NCBI GenBank assembly: GCA_002751075.1
Contig: NAOQ01000002.1
Span: 47,832 to 111,831, forward strand
Length of the DNA stretch: 64,000 nucleotides
Direction: 5' to 3'
Source of the DNA: Ichthyophonus hoferi
Taxonomy: Eukaryota; Opisthokonta; Ichthyosporea; Ichthyophonida; Ichthyophonidae
Part shown: positions 40,401 through 53,853 of the stretch, piece by piece
Position numbering within the stretch: position 1 is the first letter of the stretch
How the letters are laid out: every line of letters begins with the position of its first letter
Translations under genes and position numbers: made by a program
The notes under the pieces: generated by a model
What the model was told of the DNA's origin: nothing
What the model saw: the letters and a program-made list of their open reading frames with translations, nothing else
Databases searched by the model: none

Positions 40401-42448
40401 AGAAAATATAAATTTACAGAGGGGTCAGATTAGGGTACGTTATCACACCTATATTCTATATTAGCCTGTACATGAACATAGACTTAGTATGAATAATACA
40501 CTTCTCTATTTATTATAAAAAACAAGAAAATATGATGGCAAGACAACTGAATATAACTATATACAATGTGTACGTAAAGCCTAAAAAAAGCATAAAACAT
40601 AAAAATTAGATCTACATGGCTATTCATATCTAAAGTTAGCCCATTTTACTTATACCAGTCACACCAATCAAATCAACTGATGCCATAAGTAGGTGCAAGA
40701 CAAGCGCATATATACATATATTATCAACAAGGTCTAGTATATATAGCTGTAGAGCCGTGCCCACAGGTAAACATACATATATACACTAGATATAATAGGT
40801 ATAGTCCCTAATATCACAAACCTACCTGAACATCTCGAGGCACAAACGGTTTGGTGTTAGGATTAAACTCCTTCCTAAGTAGGTGGGGGGGGTCATGGTC
40901 CAATTTATTGGCCAAGGTATTGGAGGACTGCTGACTCCAGTCATAAGCCATGTCATTTATAGCTATAGTCCCACTGTCATTTACCTTATCTCGGGTGATT
41001 CTTTCAAAAAAGGACTGCACATCATTCTCATCGCCCATTGATTCCCCCTGATTAAGTGATGGTTGTATTGTATTTACCTGGGGTAGTTCAGGGTTGGACA
41101 TGGGTCGAGCTTTGTCATGCTGGCCATCAAGAGAGATAGGAGGGGTGCAGGTAGATGTATCAGAGAGCTCCATGTTCCATAATCTACTAATAGACCCGGT
41201 CTCTTCTCCCTTGACCACAGGGCTTATGGTGGGGGAGAATAACGGGACAGACCCAATCAGTTGGCCCTTGCGTGGACGTGACTGGGCTGTATTCCATATA
41301 CTACTATCAAACACCTGCAAGGATGCTGCACCTTTGTCAGCCCCCTCCACGCCACTGACACCATGTTTTTTCTGTATGGTACCAATATTTTCTGCAGTGA
41401 TCGTAGTATCGTCTATAGACGGAGGTCTCATTACACTTCCTTCCGAATCAATCCATTGGCTCAATTCTACTCCTTTAAAACGTTGTTCATTAGAATCAAT
41501 ATTAAAGCCAGAAGAGGTCAGAGGGGCATCACATGTTGTGTTTAATGAATCACTAGGATTGGTTACCGAATACTCATTTACCATGCTAGACCAATCAGGT
41601 GCCTCGCGTGGAAGGCTACCAGTAAAAAAAGAGAACGTTTGTGAGGGGGATTTACTATTGGGGAAGAAGGCAGAGTCTTCCTTCTGAAGACCACTATGAT
41701 CGGTTAATAGATCTAGGGAGGCTATACGGCGTACTGTGAGTAGACAATGAGAGAATTAGGAGGAAGTCTAGGGAGACCGAGTAGGTGGGTAGAGGGGCTG
41801 TTTGTAGGTATGGCGTATATATGTATATGTTTATAGTATATAGTATATGTATTACGTGAATGGGTAAACATATAGGTCCGTGTATGAGGCTATTCTATGT
41901 ACATATATAATGCAAACACTGGTAAATAGGGGGCAAAGATAGTGTTAAGACATGTCCATATAAAATAAAGCTATCAGAAATGAAGCTATTTTTATTAAAC
42001 AATCAGTAGATCATACTTTTCTTATGAGACACAGTCCATATAGGTGGTATGCGGGTTATGTATTTGTTGCGTAGGTTTGTATATACAAACATATACTCCC
42101 AAAAAAATACATATTCCTAAGTATGTACACATAGACATACACACATAAACATAAACATGTACATACATATATACATACACACACATAAACCCAAACACAT
42201 ATGCACATATGCACATCGAGAACATATACTTACATCAACATATCTATAATATGTCCATTGTACACCTCTGTATTCATACACTATTTTCACTCACCCAATT
42301 GTGGCCCACAATGAGACCCATTTTGCGGGGCGCAGGAACCCCCTTTTGAAATTTCGGAACATGATGAAGCCGATCGATCGGGGTTGGAAAATGATTGGGA
42401 TAAAGGTGGACCTAGAGGACTCAATGGGTTTATGGCGTCATCAACCAT
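37411..42448 (-). CDS. PAM2-motif coiled-coil protein with Gly/Pro/Ser/Asn-rich tail (predicted PABP-binding), 5 exons
   Basis: Exons, 5' to 3': 42295-42448, 40826-41733, 39640-40395, 39067-39195, 37411-38610; phases agree and give 1,048 aa. Residues 340-350 read EFNPNTKPFVP, a clear PAM2 motif (consensus LNPxAxxFxP), which in other proteins binds the MLLE domain of cytoplasmic poly(A)-binding protein. Upstream the protein is disordered, Ser/Thr/Asp-rich, with scattered Trp (PDWSS, SSIWNTA, SRLWNMEL, YDWSQQ). About 410-600 is a long charged helix likely to be a coiled coil (ELQQTVNDAERLASIISQ; KKRNEQGGAVVNRMERELQR). The last 400 residues are low-complexity Gly/Pro/Ser/Asn with many GNG and GMGG motifs, like RNA-granule proteins. 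No RRM, LSm, UBA or kinase domain is visible, so it is not plainly ataxin-2, GW182 or PAN3. Role in mRNA translation or turnover is inferred. Start is the first ATG of the 5' exon; a further 5' exon is possible. Confidence 0.75.
42110..42215. repeat. ACATA/ACACATA-type simple repeat
   Basis: Irregular ACATAC and ACACATAA units just past the 5' exon's donor in intron 1 of the PAM2 gene (minus strand). Simple sequence. Confidence 0.7.
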
Positions 42449-45331
42449 ATCGTAAGGTACGAGATCTAGTGGATGTATTTGTAGGTTGTGTATTAATAAA
42501 GACGGGCTGATGAATTTATTATGTCATCAACATGACGTAAGGTGTTTGGTCTGGTAGTATTATGTATGGATTGTTCATTAATAGTAATAAATAGGCTAGT
42601 GTGCAATTGGGTGTGAGGGAAGGTGGACAAACGTCATGTATTACATATGGAATTTATGTATGTATATATGTATGTATGTATAAATTAAAATAGTAAATTT
42701 TCAATGTTTTAGATATGGTCGGAAGAGGTAAACAGATAGATTATTTTAGAAATGTATAATGTAAAATAATTATATATACGTGAGTTTGCATTTGTATTTA
42801 AATTATTAATTGGCATATATAAGCTTAGTCGTTCATATAACTTAACATACTTTTTATTATAAAATAGTATATACACATATACATATATATACTAATATAT
42901 AACATATATATATATTTTAAAAAAATACAGAAAGAAGAATAGACAATAATAAACAAACAAAATAGGAAAGGAAAGGAGAGAATCAAAAAAAGAAAGAGAG
43001 AGAAAGAGGGGAGGAATAGGGGTATAGGGAAAATGTATGCTTATGTGTGTTACTAAATAACAAAGAAAGAGAAAAATAAAGGTGAAAAAAGATATTGCAC
43101 CTGAGATAAGGTAGGTTAAATGTTTCTAAAAAAGTATCTGAAAGCACAGCAAAGAATATAGACATATAATGAGGTAAGGAATAAATACACAGGCGCTTAA
43201 TTGATGTCTAGAGAAAAAAATAAAAAGTATAAGAGACATGTATATGTATAGATAATATTCTAAGATGCACTAACTATGCACAGAAAGTAACAAAGTCAAA
43301 GTAAACATGCTTAACGCACAAAGAGAAAAGGAAGTGAGGGTCAAAACATGTAAATTAACGATGGTATAAAAAGCAAAAGGGAATGAATAGCAGAGGGAAA
43401 AATAGGACAAAGATAATGCTTTAGTCAAATCAGGTTCGGTACCTTGTGTGACGGTACTGTCAAATAAAAAATGTTAATTTTTAATGGTGTAATGGTAGTT
43501 GGGTTAAAAGCTATACTATTATACAAAATGCTTTGCAAGGTTACTAAAAAAATATTTGTCCCTTTCCAAAATGAAATCTCACTATACAAACATTACAAAT
43601 ATGTATATATATAATAATAAAAGGAAAAATACATAGGTTACATTTAATTGAAAATAATTGAAAAGAAAAAGATGATCATTTCAGCTGCCCAATCTAAATT
43701 TGTTTAATGTATGATGTTAATCCAATTGTATCATAATATATACAAACTAATAATATTAAAATTGGTATAAACCAATTATAATTTGTATTAACTTCTTTAA
43801 TACTTTACTTTTTATATTATTAGGCTCACATAATTAATTGTAACACAAAACATCATGTAAAATTGGTTAATTATTATGTTATTTATTATTCCAATAGGGT
43901 GAAAGCTTCCATATATTATCCTATCTAAGCTATTTAACCATATTTAATTAACTACAAAAATGAAATTTTAAACTATTACATCGGTCCAGTAGTTAATAGA
44001 CTCAATGATCTCATCAACGTTGTCTGCATGGGGCGCCGAATATGTAATGTCATTACAGACTATTATTTCATCAAATATCTTTTAATTATACATAGTCACT
44101 AGTAAGTTGTTCATGAACGTATGAATATATGATTATATAACTATTTTCGGTTATCAGTTAATAAATATTTTCAATTTGAATAGCATAGAGCGTTTTTCGT
44201 AGAGTAATACATTTTTTTTTAAGAAAAAAACGAAACTGCAAAAATAGCAATAAACAAATAAAAATAAATGTGAAGCATTAAAACTCGGCATTGTATAATA
44301 TAATCACTGCAATTATTATAAAGCAGCGAAATGTAAAAACAGGTGATAAGCTTATATACATACATACATTCATGCATACATACATACATAGATTCATGCA
44401 TACATACATACATACATACAAGCATATGACATTTAAGGAAGTTACGAGACATTGGTATTATTTACTTAAACCTTACTTTTTATCCGAACAATTTGTTAGT
44501 TCTTGTATGCAAGGGCTCATGTGACTATTGGTTGGCTACAAAGAATAGGCCAAAGACCGGACCAATAAATACCTAATTGCTTTTTGACTCTTCACCGGAA
44601 ATATTATTCGAGTAAAGTGAAATGTTATAAATTGAATACGCTAATATGATTACTTGAATATCATTTATAAATATTTTGAATGGTGGCAGTCTATTAGCTA
44701 CCGAACCAGTCAAAACGGACATGACTGTGACGTCGGGGTTTTTTAAATTGGCTACAATATTCCGCCTACAAACTGGCGATAAATTACCGTGATATTTCTT
44801 CATTAATAATATTTTAAAATATAACAAGTGAATTGATTATTTTTATCAGCCATTTTAAGAATTTTTAAAAAAAATTATACTCAACTCTTACTGGTATTTT
44901 GAAAATACGCCTAGACCAATAGTCTTTGTAACTGACGGCTAAAGCGGTGAAGTTTTGTATCTAAACTTTGCTCAGGCCAACCTATTGAACGGTATGATAA
45001 GTATTGTAGGTTAAGGGAACAGCTCAATAAACTAACCGGGGAAATGTTATAAATAGTATAATAATAATAATATATATTGTGAACTGCTAAACCCTTGTTT
45101 TACAAGGCGTATTATGCCTAGCTTGACCATTATGTGTCAAAGTCTCTAAAGTCAAATAAATAATATACAAGTACTTCAAAGGCAAAAAAAGTATATATAT
45201 ATAAAATGAGAATAGTAACAAAAAGTGAGTGAACGACTGATAATTTTATAACTTATATTATTTATACACTTACATAAGTAAATTTTAACTATTGTAATCT
45301 TAGTAAGAACTCTATAGTTGCACTTGCTATC
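42449..45331. other. Spacer between divergent PAM2 and FZR1 genes
   Basis: About 2.9 kb of AT-rich sequence. It has purine-rich stretches (42950-43085), TATG/TATA simple repeats around 42655-42680 and ATAC repeats at 44355-44420. It must hold both promoters, but I cannot point to defined elements. Confidence 0.5.
44355..44420. repeat. (ATAC)n microsatellite, two blocks
   Basis: Two runs of CATA units separated by GATTCATG. Simple repeat upstream of FZR1. Confidence 0.8.
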
Positions 45332-46022
45332 ATGGAGTCTAATAATGTTAAAGATAATACAAAGATCCTTTCTTCTCAGCTGACGCCAGCTACACCCAAG
45401 GGAATACGATATGGAGATAGGTATATTGAAATCTTACAATACTCCGGGTATTTTCTTTTTATTGTTTACTTTATGGATTAGTATTGACCTCCGCCTCTAT
45501 TTGTAATCATTTTTTTTTAAAAAAAAAACGGTATACATGTTTGAGTTAATCCTGAAAGTATTTTTTACGAAGATGCCATGCCATTACCTTTCTCTATTGA
45601 ATACTTTTGTTTTATGGTATATATTTTAGTGTTGCATTAAAAATGACTAACACACATTAATACTTTATTTTTGTTTGACAAGGATATGAGAAATTTTTAT
45701 AGTTTTCTTTATTGGCTTTACAGGGCCTGTGATATATATTTACCTGTCTTTATCCGGAATGCTTAACTATATGAATGATTTGGTTATTTCTTCTTATTCG
45801 TTTTAATATATATATTTTAAGAACCCAATTATTACTTGCAATAGTCATATTCTATTTGATTTAGATTGCATTTTTCGTATAATTATTTTGAAGAAGATAT
45901 ATGCAAAATCTTTTTTTCTTTGATTTCAGTTACTATAGTTTTTATGGTCTCAGTTTCCCTTTTAATGTTAGTACTGGTTCATCATAGTTCTTATTGTTGA
46001 CTTTTTTAAATTCTTCATTTGA

Positions 46023-46058
<36 letters not shown>

Positions 46059-49037
46059 CAAATATAGAATATCGCTAATTGGAGATACTCTATGCATATC
46101 GTTATCTTAATACCTATCTTTTTCTAAAAACAAAATAATGAAAGGAATGGGTGATTACTTTAATGTGATAAATATTGTCACATGTCGCCTACTTGCTAAG
46201 TGTATAGAAGATTATATAAATATTGTCTGCTATAAAATATATGCCACTGCATTTACATCCTTTTGTCCTTACACCAAGATGGCCACACTGCCCAATATTT
46301 CTAATAATATTACGATTTTAAACAATATTAACAGTATCATAACACATACTTTATATCTAGTATCATTATGTGTACAGTAGTGACTACAATAACATTTATT
46401 TTATATAATCAGAGATGTGATTGGTAGAAAGTCTTTTGTTTTGATTTCATGGCCATGGAAATGGATTTATTCAACGTGATATGAGCTGAAAATGAATAGG
46501 GAATAGTTATTAAATAGAATTTTTATTATTGATATTAATGTATATATTCAATTGTAAATTTTTATTTTTCACTCGTGATGAATGCTGAATAAATAACCTT
46601 ATAACAATTCTTATTGCAGAAAATATACGAATTGCAACCATATATACTAGGTTTCTAGTTATAGCGCTTACATGTTTGTGGGTAAAGTAATATACCAACC
46701 TTATGAACTCATTAGGGCATATTTACATTATAGTAAATCAAAGAAAAAGTATGTGTTTGTATTTTATTAAGAACAATTTTTAAAAAATGGATTTAAACAT
46801 GGAGATATGATATAGGCCTAAGAAGTAAATAACAATAGAAAGTAAGCCATGGTATACTCATGGGTTGACTATTGACAAATATTATATAACATTATAATTT
46901 TATCATGATTTTTGATTCTCTTCAATCACGAACTCTATATCTTTTAAAGCTTACATTATATTTTAAATATATTAAAAGAATTCCCTTAATCTGTATATTT
47001 TTTAAATATTGTATGAATTTTCGGTTATAAAATTTTCATATTAAGGGAATAAACTTTTTATTTAAAAGTAGTTTTAAACTAATAGTACTGAAAATATAGA
47101 AATCTCCAAATGTAATTGCTCCTTTGTGTTGAATTGACTTATAACTGGACCTAATATACATTCCTACAGCGTATGTAGAATAATATATGCATTGCACTAC
47201 ACCTATACCTAACCCCATTATGCTGCCACGTATATGTAGTTATGGCAACACATCATTCTTCTAATCAACCAATAGTACAAGGTACATGGGTAGATTAACC
47301 ACACCCAGTGTCTTACTTTAACAGGTTTTTTACCTAGATATATTCCTGTACGATCGCCACACGGATTGGATAGTACTTTATCCATGCCAACCGCAACCAC
47401 ACTACCAATGAGCATACCTGGATCAGAGAATCACATTGTGGCTGCAGACGGACGGCAAAGTATGACGATGAGATTTTAATATGTATAGATATATAATAGT
47501 CGACCACATTGGCTGGCTATATTTTGTTACTAGGCTACATATGTATATATATATGAAAATTTAAATTCATAATAGAAAATGAAAAGTAGGGATGGTGGGA
47601 GCGTATTTTAACCTTGGTAATAACTAAATAGATGTATCTGCATATGTATGAGTAGTGACGTTGTTTACTGTACACGTATATAGACATATTGAGGTATTTT
47701 GGAAGAAAATATAAATATAAATAACAATAGGTAGGACACGGTTTAGACCGACATAATGACATGGGTGATTTGTGGTATGAAGTAGGCAAATAATTTAATG
47801 TTTAACGTGTCGTTATCAGTGTGAATGACTTGCTAAGTCTACCTATGTACATTGGCTGGATGGTATATGTGTAATATTTTGTATATACCTACTATTATCA
47901 ATCACACTAGATATAAATATAAGCTTATTTATACAATATTTACATTGTCTTCTTTCCCTTCGGTTCTCTCCATATTGATACCATTTAATATTTCTCTCCT
48001 TTCTCATTTTCTCTATAGATGATCCACATAATCTCACCTACAAACTGGTGATTCGCAACGAGATAATGGGAACAAGCTCTAGCTTGGCAAGGACAGAACA
48101 TATGTGGCTAGACGAAAAGGTAGGGGAGAATAGATATATACATATATATGGTGCTATATGTATATAGAATAGATGTATGTGTGTATCAGTGTGTTCATAT
48201 TGATAGGCTGTCTACGTCACATTACCTACGTCACATTATATTACATGATATGTTAGTACTCTGACCTTAGTCTAAGATAAACACGCATGAAATTTAAAGT
48301 ACTTGTATGAATTTATAGATATACAAGCCCTGTCTTATCCTCTTACTTTATCAAGTTAAAATCTGTTATTTTTACGTTATATTGTTGGTAAACTGCTTTT
48401 ATTGCTTTACTTTCCAGCAATGGGCACCTCTTATTACCTAGTTTATAATGTGTAACTGAGGCACTATCCTGTACAGGTACAGCGGCTAGGTGAGAATCAA
48501 AGAGTGCTGCAATATAGTGTTGGTATGTAGCCACTCGTTCCAGCTCTCTTCCTCTTATTACTAATTAATGATTAATAATGAGGTATAATTAATCTTTATG
48601 CCAAAGATAGTTATACACCATAGCCTTGTTTGTTATACATGGCTTAGTCTTTTCACATACAAACATATGTAGTGTATATATGTGTTCACCTTACATCACT
48701 GAAACAATACATAACAGCAATATGATATACTACCATGTACTACCTTATACTACCTTATAGTGACCCAGTCATAGTAACCATGGTAACAATGTACAGGTCT
48801 TTCCAATTGCCCCATACAACCAGCCACCTCACCCTCCCCTCTGAGTATAGATAGTCAACAATTACTATGTGCTCCACAAAAGACCCCACGTAAAATATCT
48901 AAAGTACCTTTCAAGGTGTTAGATGCGCCTGACCTTCAGGTTAGTGTTATATATTGTTGTAGAGTTATAGTTGTATTGCTGTTAATATGATTGTGAATAG
49001 GTATATGTGCATGTATGTGTATGTGTATGTATATGTA

Positions 49038-49068
<31 letters not shown>

Positions 49069-52000
49069 GTATATATATGTGTATGTGTATGTGTATGTGT
49101 ATGTTTATGTGTATGTATATTTATATGTATGGATATATATGTATATTTCTATTTATTTGTGCGTTTATATGTATATGAAAAATGATTTTACAATTTGGTC
49201 CTATATATTGTACAATATCAGTTTAAGTCTGAAATTAGAGTGGATTAGTAACATATATGCATATTTTACTTTTTTTTTACTTTACAGTATACAACCTAAT
49301 CTCTTTCCTTTAGGACAATTACACGTCACTCATAATATAATACAATGTAAGATTATAGTGGTGGAAATGACTAACCACTTTAGTTTCTTTCCTATTACCA
49401 GGATGACTTCTATCTAAATCTTGTAGATTGGTCTGAACAAAACGTTCTCAGTGTGGGCTTAGGTAGTTGTGTTTATTTATGGAGTGCCCATACGAGCCAG
49501 GTATGCTATCTTTCTTCTTATCCCTCTCCTTCTCTCTTCTTGTATTTCTGTCTTTAGATATAGATATATAGATATAATAATTCTTTTCATAAGCTCACGA
49601 TCCTCTTTCTTCTCTCTCCCCCCTATTATACAAATAATGCTATTGTAATTTTCCTTCGCCTGTTAATTTATTTTTAATTTTATTTATCCAATCGTATTTG
49701 AATATACAGTTATTCAGTTACTGAGTTTATTTAATGGTTTATTTGTATGGTTTCCTTATATATATTCTAGTGACCAACATGTACTAGACAAACCTATAGA
49801 CACATAGGTAGATAGGTCTCTTTTTCTTGCATTATGCTTCTTTTGAATATAGTATGCAAGCTATATCTTATGAGATTACCTAAACAGCCTTGTCTCTACC
49901 ATATACCAAGCATCCACAAAAGGCTATTTTATACTAATAATGATTGGGCGGTAGGTAACCATGCTCTGTAATTTATCTGATATGGGTGATACGATTACAT
50001 CTGTAGGCTGGATGAGTAAGGTATGTTGATAGGTAGGCAGGTATAGATAAATTCCCTGCTTATAATACGGAATAGATTCTGCTTTCATATCTTTTTTAAC
50101 CTACCTAACTGCCTTGGTTTTCCATTTCTATCAACATATCTCTGTATACCCTTTTATTATTATTTATAACTCACCGATATCCACTTAACTGACGTCGTTT
50201 GTGTAGTTGTGATTGTCATGTTAGTACAATAAAGCCAAGTAACTTAAGAAATACACCTCACAATAACAACATGATTGGGTTTCTCGCATTCGCAATGAAT
50301 GGGATATATAGGTCATATACATGAATTATTATGTGTGTATTTAACAATGATTTAATCCGATTTCATCCAAAAATTTCGTTTATTTCCACAGAGCAACCAT
50401 CTAGCCATAGGAACCAATAAGGGAGAAGTACAACTTTGGGACACAGAGAAGGCTCGTAAAGTGAGAACGTTGACAGGTCATACCTATAGGGTTGGTAAGT
50501 TTTACACCTGTACCTATATATGTATATCTACATACATACATACATACATACGTATATATATTACACGCAATCAATTATTGTTATCTATTTTTTTTTCTCT
50601 TTCTTCCCTTTTTCAATGCGTCCTATCAAGGCTTTACACTGATTGAGTTGATTAAAACCTTTAAATGCTTGATTGTATTGGTTATTAGTCACACATTATA
50701 ATTTAAATAATTTTAATTATATTAATTTGTCAAAAATAGGTCATGTAAATCTGACCATGATTTTAATTTTAGTATGTACGGTAACTATGGTAACTATACA
50801 ATATGCATCAAAGTTCTGAATTAATTCTTATGATCTATTGGACGTGATATAGGGATATACTTTGACCACCTCTGGTCATTGGCGTAGGACATTATAGCAT
50901 GTAGTTAATTCACACGGTTGTATGTACATACCTTTAGTAATAATAAATCAAACATAAATGTATTGATATTATATGAAGTATTTATAATGATGAACATAGC
51001 AACACCTATAACATTCTTTTCAACCACCAACATAACACCGCTACCTGCCTCTCCCTCTCCTCCTCCTCTCTTCCATACTACCCACCCCCGTCTCTCCCCC
51101 TGTTCTAGGTGCGGTAGCATCTAAGAGCTATGTTCTAGCTTCTGGTAGTCGTGATCGTACTATTCTCCTCCGAGATGTCAGAATGAAGGAACACTATACA
51201 GACAGACTGACCAGTCATAAACAAGAGGTGGTTGTCTTTCTTTCTCTCTCTCTCTTCCTCTTCCTCTTTCTTTATTTCTCCACCAGCTTCTTATTTTGTT
51301 GAAATACATGTTCGTAATTTGTACTATGTATTTTATTTATTCAATATTCTTATTTACTTATATACTATAATACCAACCGATGTACCATCATACTATGATC
51401 CTATTATATTATCATCCTATTATGTTATCACCCTATTATATTATCATCCTATTATATTATCATCCTATTATATTATCACCCTATCATATTATCATCCTAT
51501 TATATTATCACCCTATTATATTATCATCTTATTATACTATCATCCTATTATATTATCATCCTATTATACTATCATCCTATTATACTATCATACTATTATA
51601 CTATCATACGATTATACCGTACTACTATCATACGATTATACCGTACTACTATTATACTAACCTCCCCATACCTGTCTTTCCTTTCCTAGGTGTGTGGCTT
51701 GAAATGGTCCCCTGATCGACGGTGCCTAGCCTCTGGGGGAAATGATAACAAGCTCTATGTGTGGGATCCTCTCACAGTTAGTAGGGGACCTTCCCTGTGT
51801 TTTAGCGAGCACCAGGCTGCAGTAAAGGCTATTGCCTGGTCACCCCACCAGGTAGGCGGGGTATTTTTACAATGATTTAGGCACACGCTGTACAAGGTAT
51901 ATATATGTGATGTATTAAACTAGTTATATACTGTTTATAGAGGTCATACTTGATCCTTTACGCTCTCTACCAGACGGTGGTTACTGTACTCCTTTATTCC

Positions 52001-53853
52001 TACTCTATCCACTATTGTAATAAGGTCCAGTTGAGAGATGAGATGGCACTGATTTGATTCGCTACTAAGTAATTATAGTATCTTTCAATATAATTTAATA
52101 TAATTTAATATAATTTAATATAATATAATGTATTTTTATTTTATCGCGGTAAGTAACATAATATATTATGGTGGTATCTTTCACTCTTTACGATATATAT
52201 ATTCTATTGCCTGTACGCCAATACTAAAGGGTAATAACCGTAGATAGATAAATTAGAAATATATACTGATATCTTGATAATATATTTATACTAGGTAATA
52301 ATATTGTTTTATAAACGATTATAATATTTATGCTTGTGTTATTATTGGATGGCTAATTAATTATTCAATCATAATCAGAGTGGTCTATTGGCGTCTGGGG
52401 GAGGCACGGCTGATCGGTGTATTAGGTTTTGGAATACAACGGTTGGTTTACCAGTCTCCTCGGTCGATACTGGTTCGCAGGTGGACTTTATTCTCTCCCC
52501 TACTACTAAAGCTTGTTTTCAGTCCCTAGTTAATAGTACCTTTTATATACCTATATAATCTTGGAAGTGTACAATAATATAATTGGAGTGCGTGTGTGTG
52601 TGGAATGTATGTGGCTGGTTATGTACTACTCCATTGATCTTACCCTGATGTTTATTCTCTTTATTGAAATCCTTCCCTTCCTAAGTCGTTTCGGATTTTA
52701 AATAATATAATGGCAGTGCCAATTGCTTGCCATCATCCCATTGCGTTCTTAATCACTTTGGCCCCTTAACACCATTTCATTCATTAATTCCCTAAACTTC
52801 CACATCACTATAATGCCTTGCAACCTATATATCATCTAACTATATTAAGGTAATACTGCTATCAATTACCGCCGTCCATTGGACCAATCAATCATTTTTG
52901 TTAGGTTTCAATCTATTTTTAAAGCACCTACTCAAGGCAGTTGTCCTAATCCAGGTCCAATCTACATTTACGAGCAATAGGTCTTCGACTATTTGTCTCT
53001 GTCTCTATACCTTTATCATATTTATTATCTTCATCAGAACAGGTTTTCTTCGCATTCCCACTACGCTTTTTTACATTTCCTTTGCGTAATGCCAATTTAT
53101 CTAGATTACTCATTCCGAATCAGTGATTATTTTTTACTTTCTTGTTTTATTTATTTATCCATGCTTATTTGTATTGCCATGCCCTATATATCCCTGTCGT
53201 TCCCTCTGTCTTTACTCGTAGGTCTGCAATCTAGCCTGGTCCAAGACTTCGCACGAACTGGTTAGTACACATGGGTACTCCCAGAACCAGATAGTCATAT
53301 GGAAGTACCCGTCTATGACTCAGGTCGCCAACTTAACAGGCAAGCGTCTTGTTTTTTTTCGGACCTACAGGGTTAAATGATATTTCTATCCTCACTTTAT
53401 GTCCATTATCATTTCATTTATACTGGCCCAGACCATAACGATAATTTATTCCTGGTTTGTTTCCACGCTATAACTACTATATCACAGCAGACCTCCGACT
53501 AATGGCGCTGACTTGTGTTTAAGTTCTATTTATGTATTTGTTATGCCATGCCTGTATATACATATATACATGCTAAACATTTATTTTCTAGGATTGTATG
53601 CTTGGAAAAAAAAAATTTCCTCTGCATTTATATCTTTAAAAGATATTCTCTGAAGGTCTCCTTATCAGTTACTAAACCCTTCCCACCCTCAGGCCATACC
53701 TACCGTGTGCTCTATCTCGCTATGTCTCCCGATGGGCAGACTATAGCCACAGGGGCAGGCGATGAAACCCTTCGTTTTTGGAATGTTTTTAACAAGTCAA
53801 CCTCGCTTCAAAAGACTGACTCTATCCTTACACCGTTCTCGAGGATTCGTTGA
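45332..53853 (+). CDS. FZR1: FZR1 / CDH1, WD40 activator of the anaphase-promoting complex, 13 exons
   Basis: Exons 45332-45420, 47338-47459, 48019-48119, 48477-48522, 48797-48939, 49402-49500, 49955-50020, 50392-50494, 51109-51227, 51690-51851, 52379-52480, 53222-53339, 53693-53853; phases agree, 476 aa (human about 496). It recruits substrates to APC/C for ubiquitination in late mitosis and G1. Visible signatures are the C-box DRYIPVR (29-35), split by intron 1; a [16 protein letters not shown] linker; seven WD40 repeats from about 168, including [41 protein letters not shown] and [15 protein letters not shown]; and the C-terminal Ile-Arg tail (SRIR) that docks on APC3. The linker and HGYSQNQ text fit FZR1 rather than CDC20. 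Exon 2's acceptor (ACCTAG at 47337) was chosen because it rebuilds the C-box in frame. Intron 12 has a GC donor. The long intron 1 (1.9 kb) shows no coding content. Confidence 0.96.
48998..49160. repeat. (GTATGT)n hexanucleotide repeat in FZR1 intron 5
   Basis: GTATGT units, mostly perfect from about 49013 to 49110 and then degrading to TATATGTATA. It makes alternating Cys/Met/Val/Tyr spurious translations in several frames. Confidence 0.85.
51400..51660. repeat. 16-bp minisatellite in FZR1 intron 9
   Basis: About 16 tandem units of CCTATTATATTATCAT with small variants (GTT for ATT, CAC for CAT), becoming irregular with TACGATTATACCG units at the 3' end. It stops about 30 bases before the exon 10 acceptor at 51689. 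Confidence 0.88.
52085..52130. repeat. 10-bp tandem repeat in FZR1 intron 10
   Basis: Four to five units of AATATAATTT, in the intron between exons 10 and 11 of FZR1. Confidence 0.8.

Noticed and set aside
48987-49417. Cys/Met/Tyr/Val repeat open frames
   Set aside because: Produced by the GTATGT hexanucleotide array in an FZR1 intron.
51232-51715. Tyr/Ile/Leu-rich frames of 111-142 codons
   Set aside because: Produced by the 16-bp minisatellite in FZR1 intron 9.
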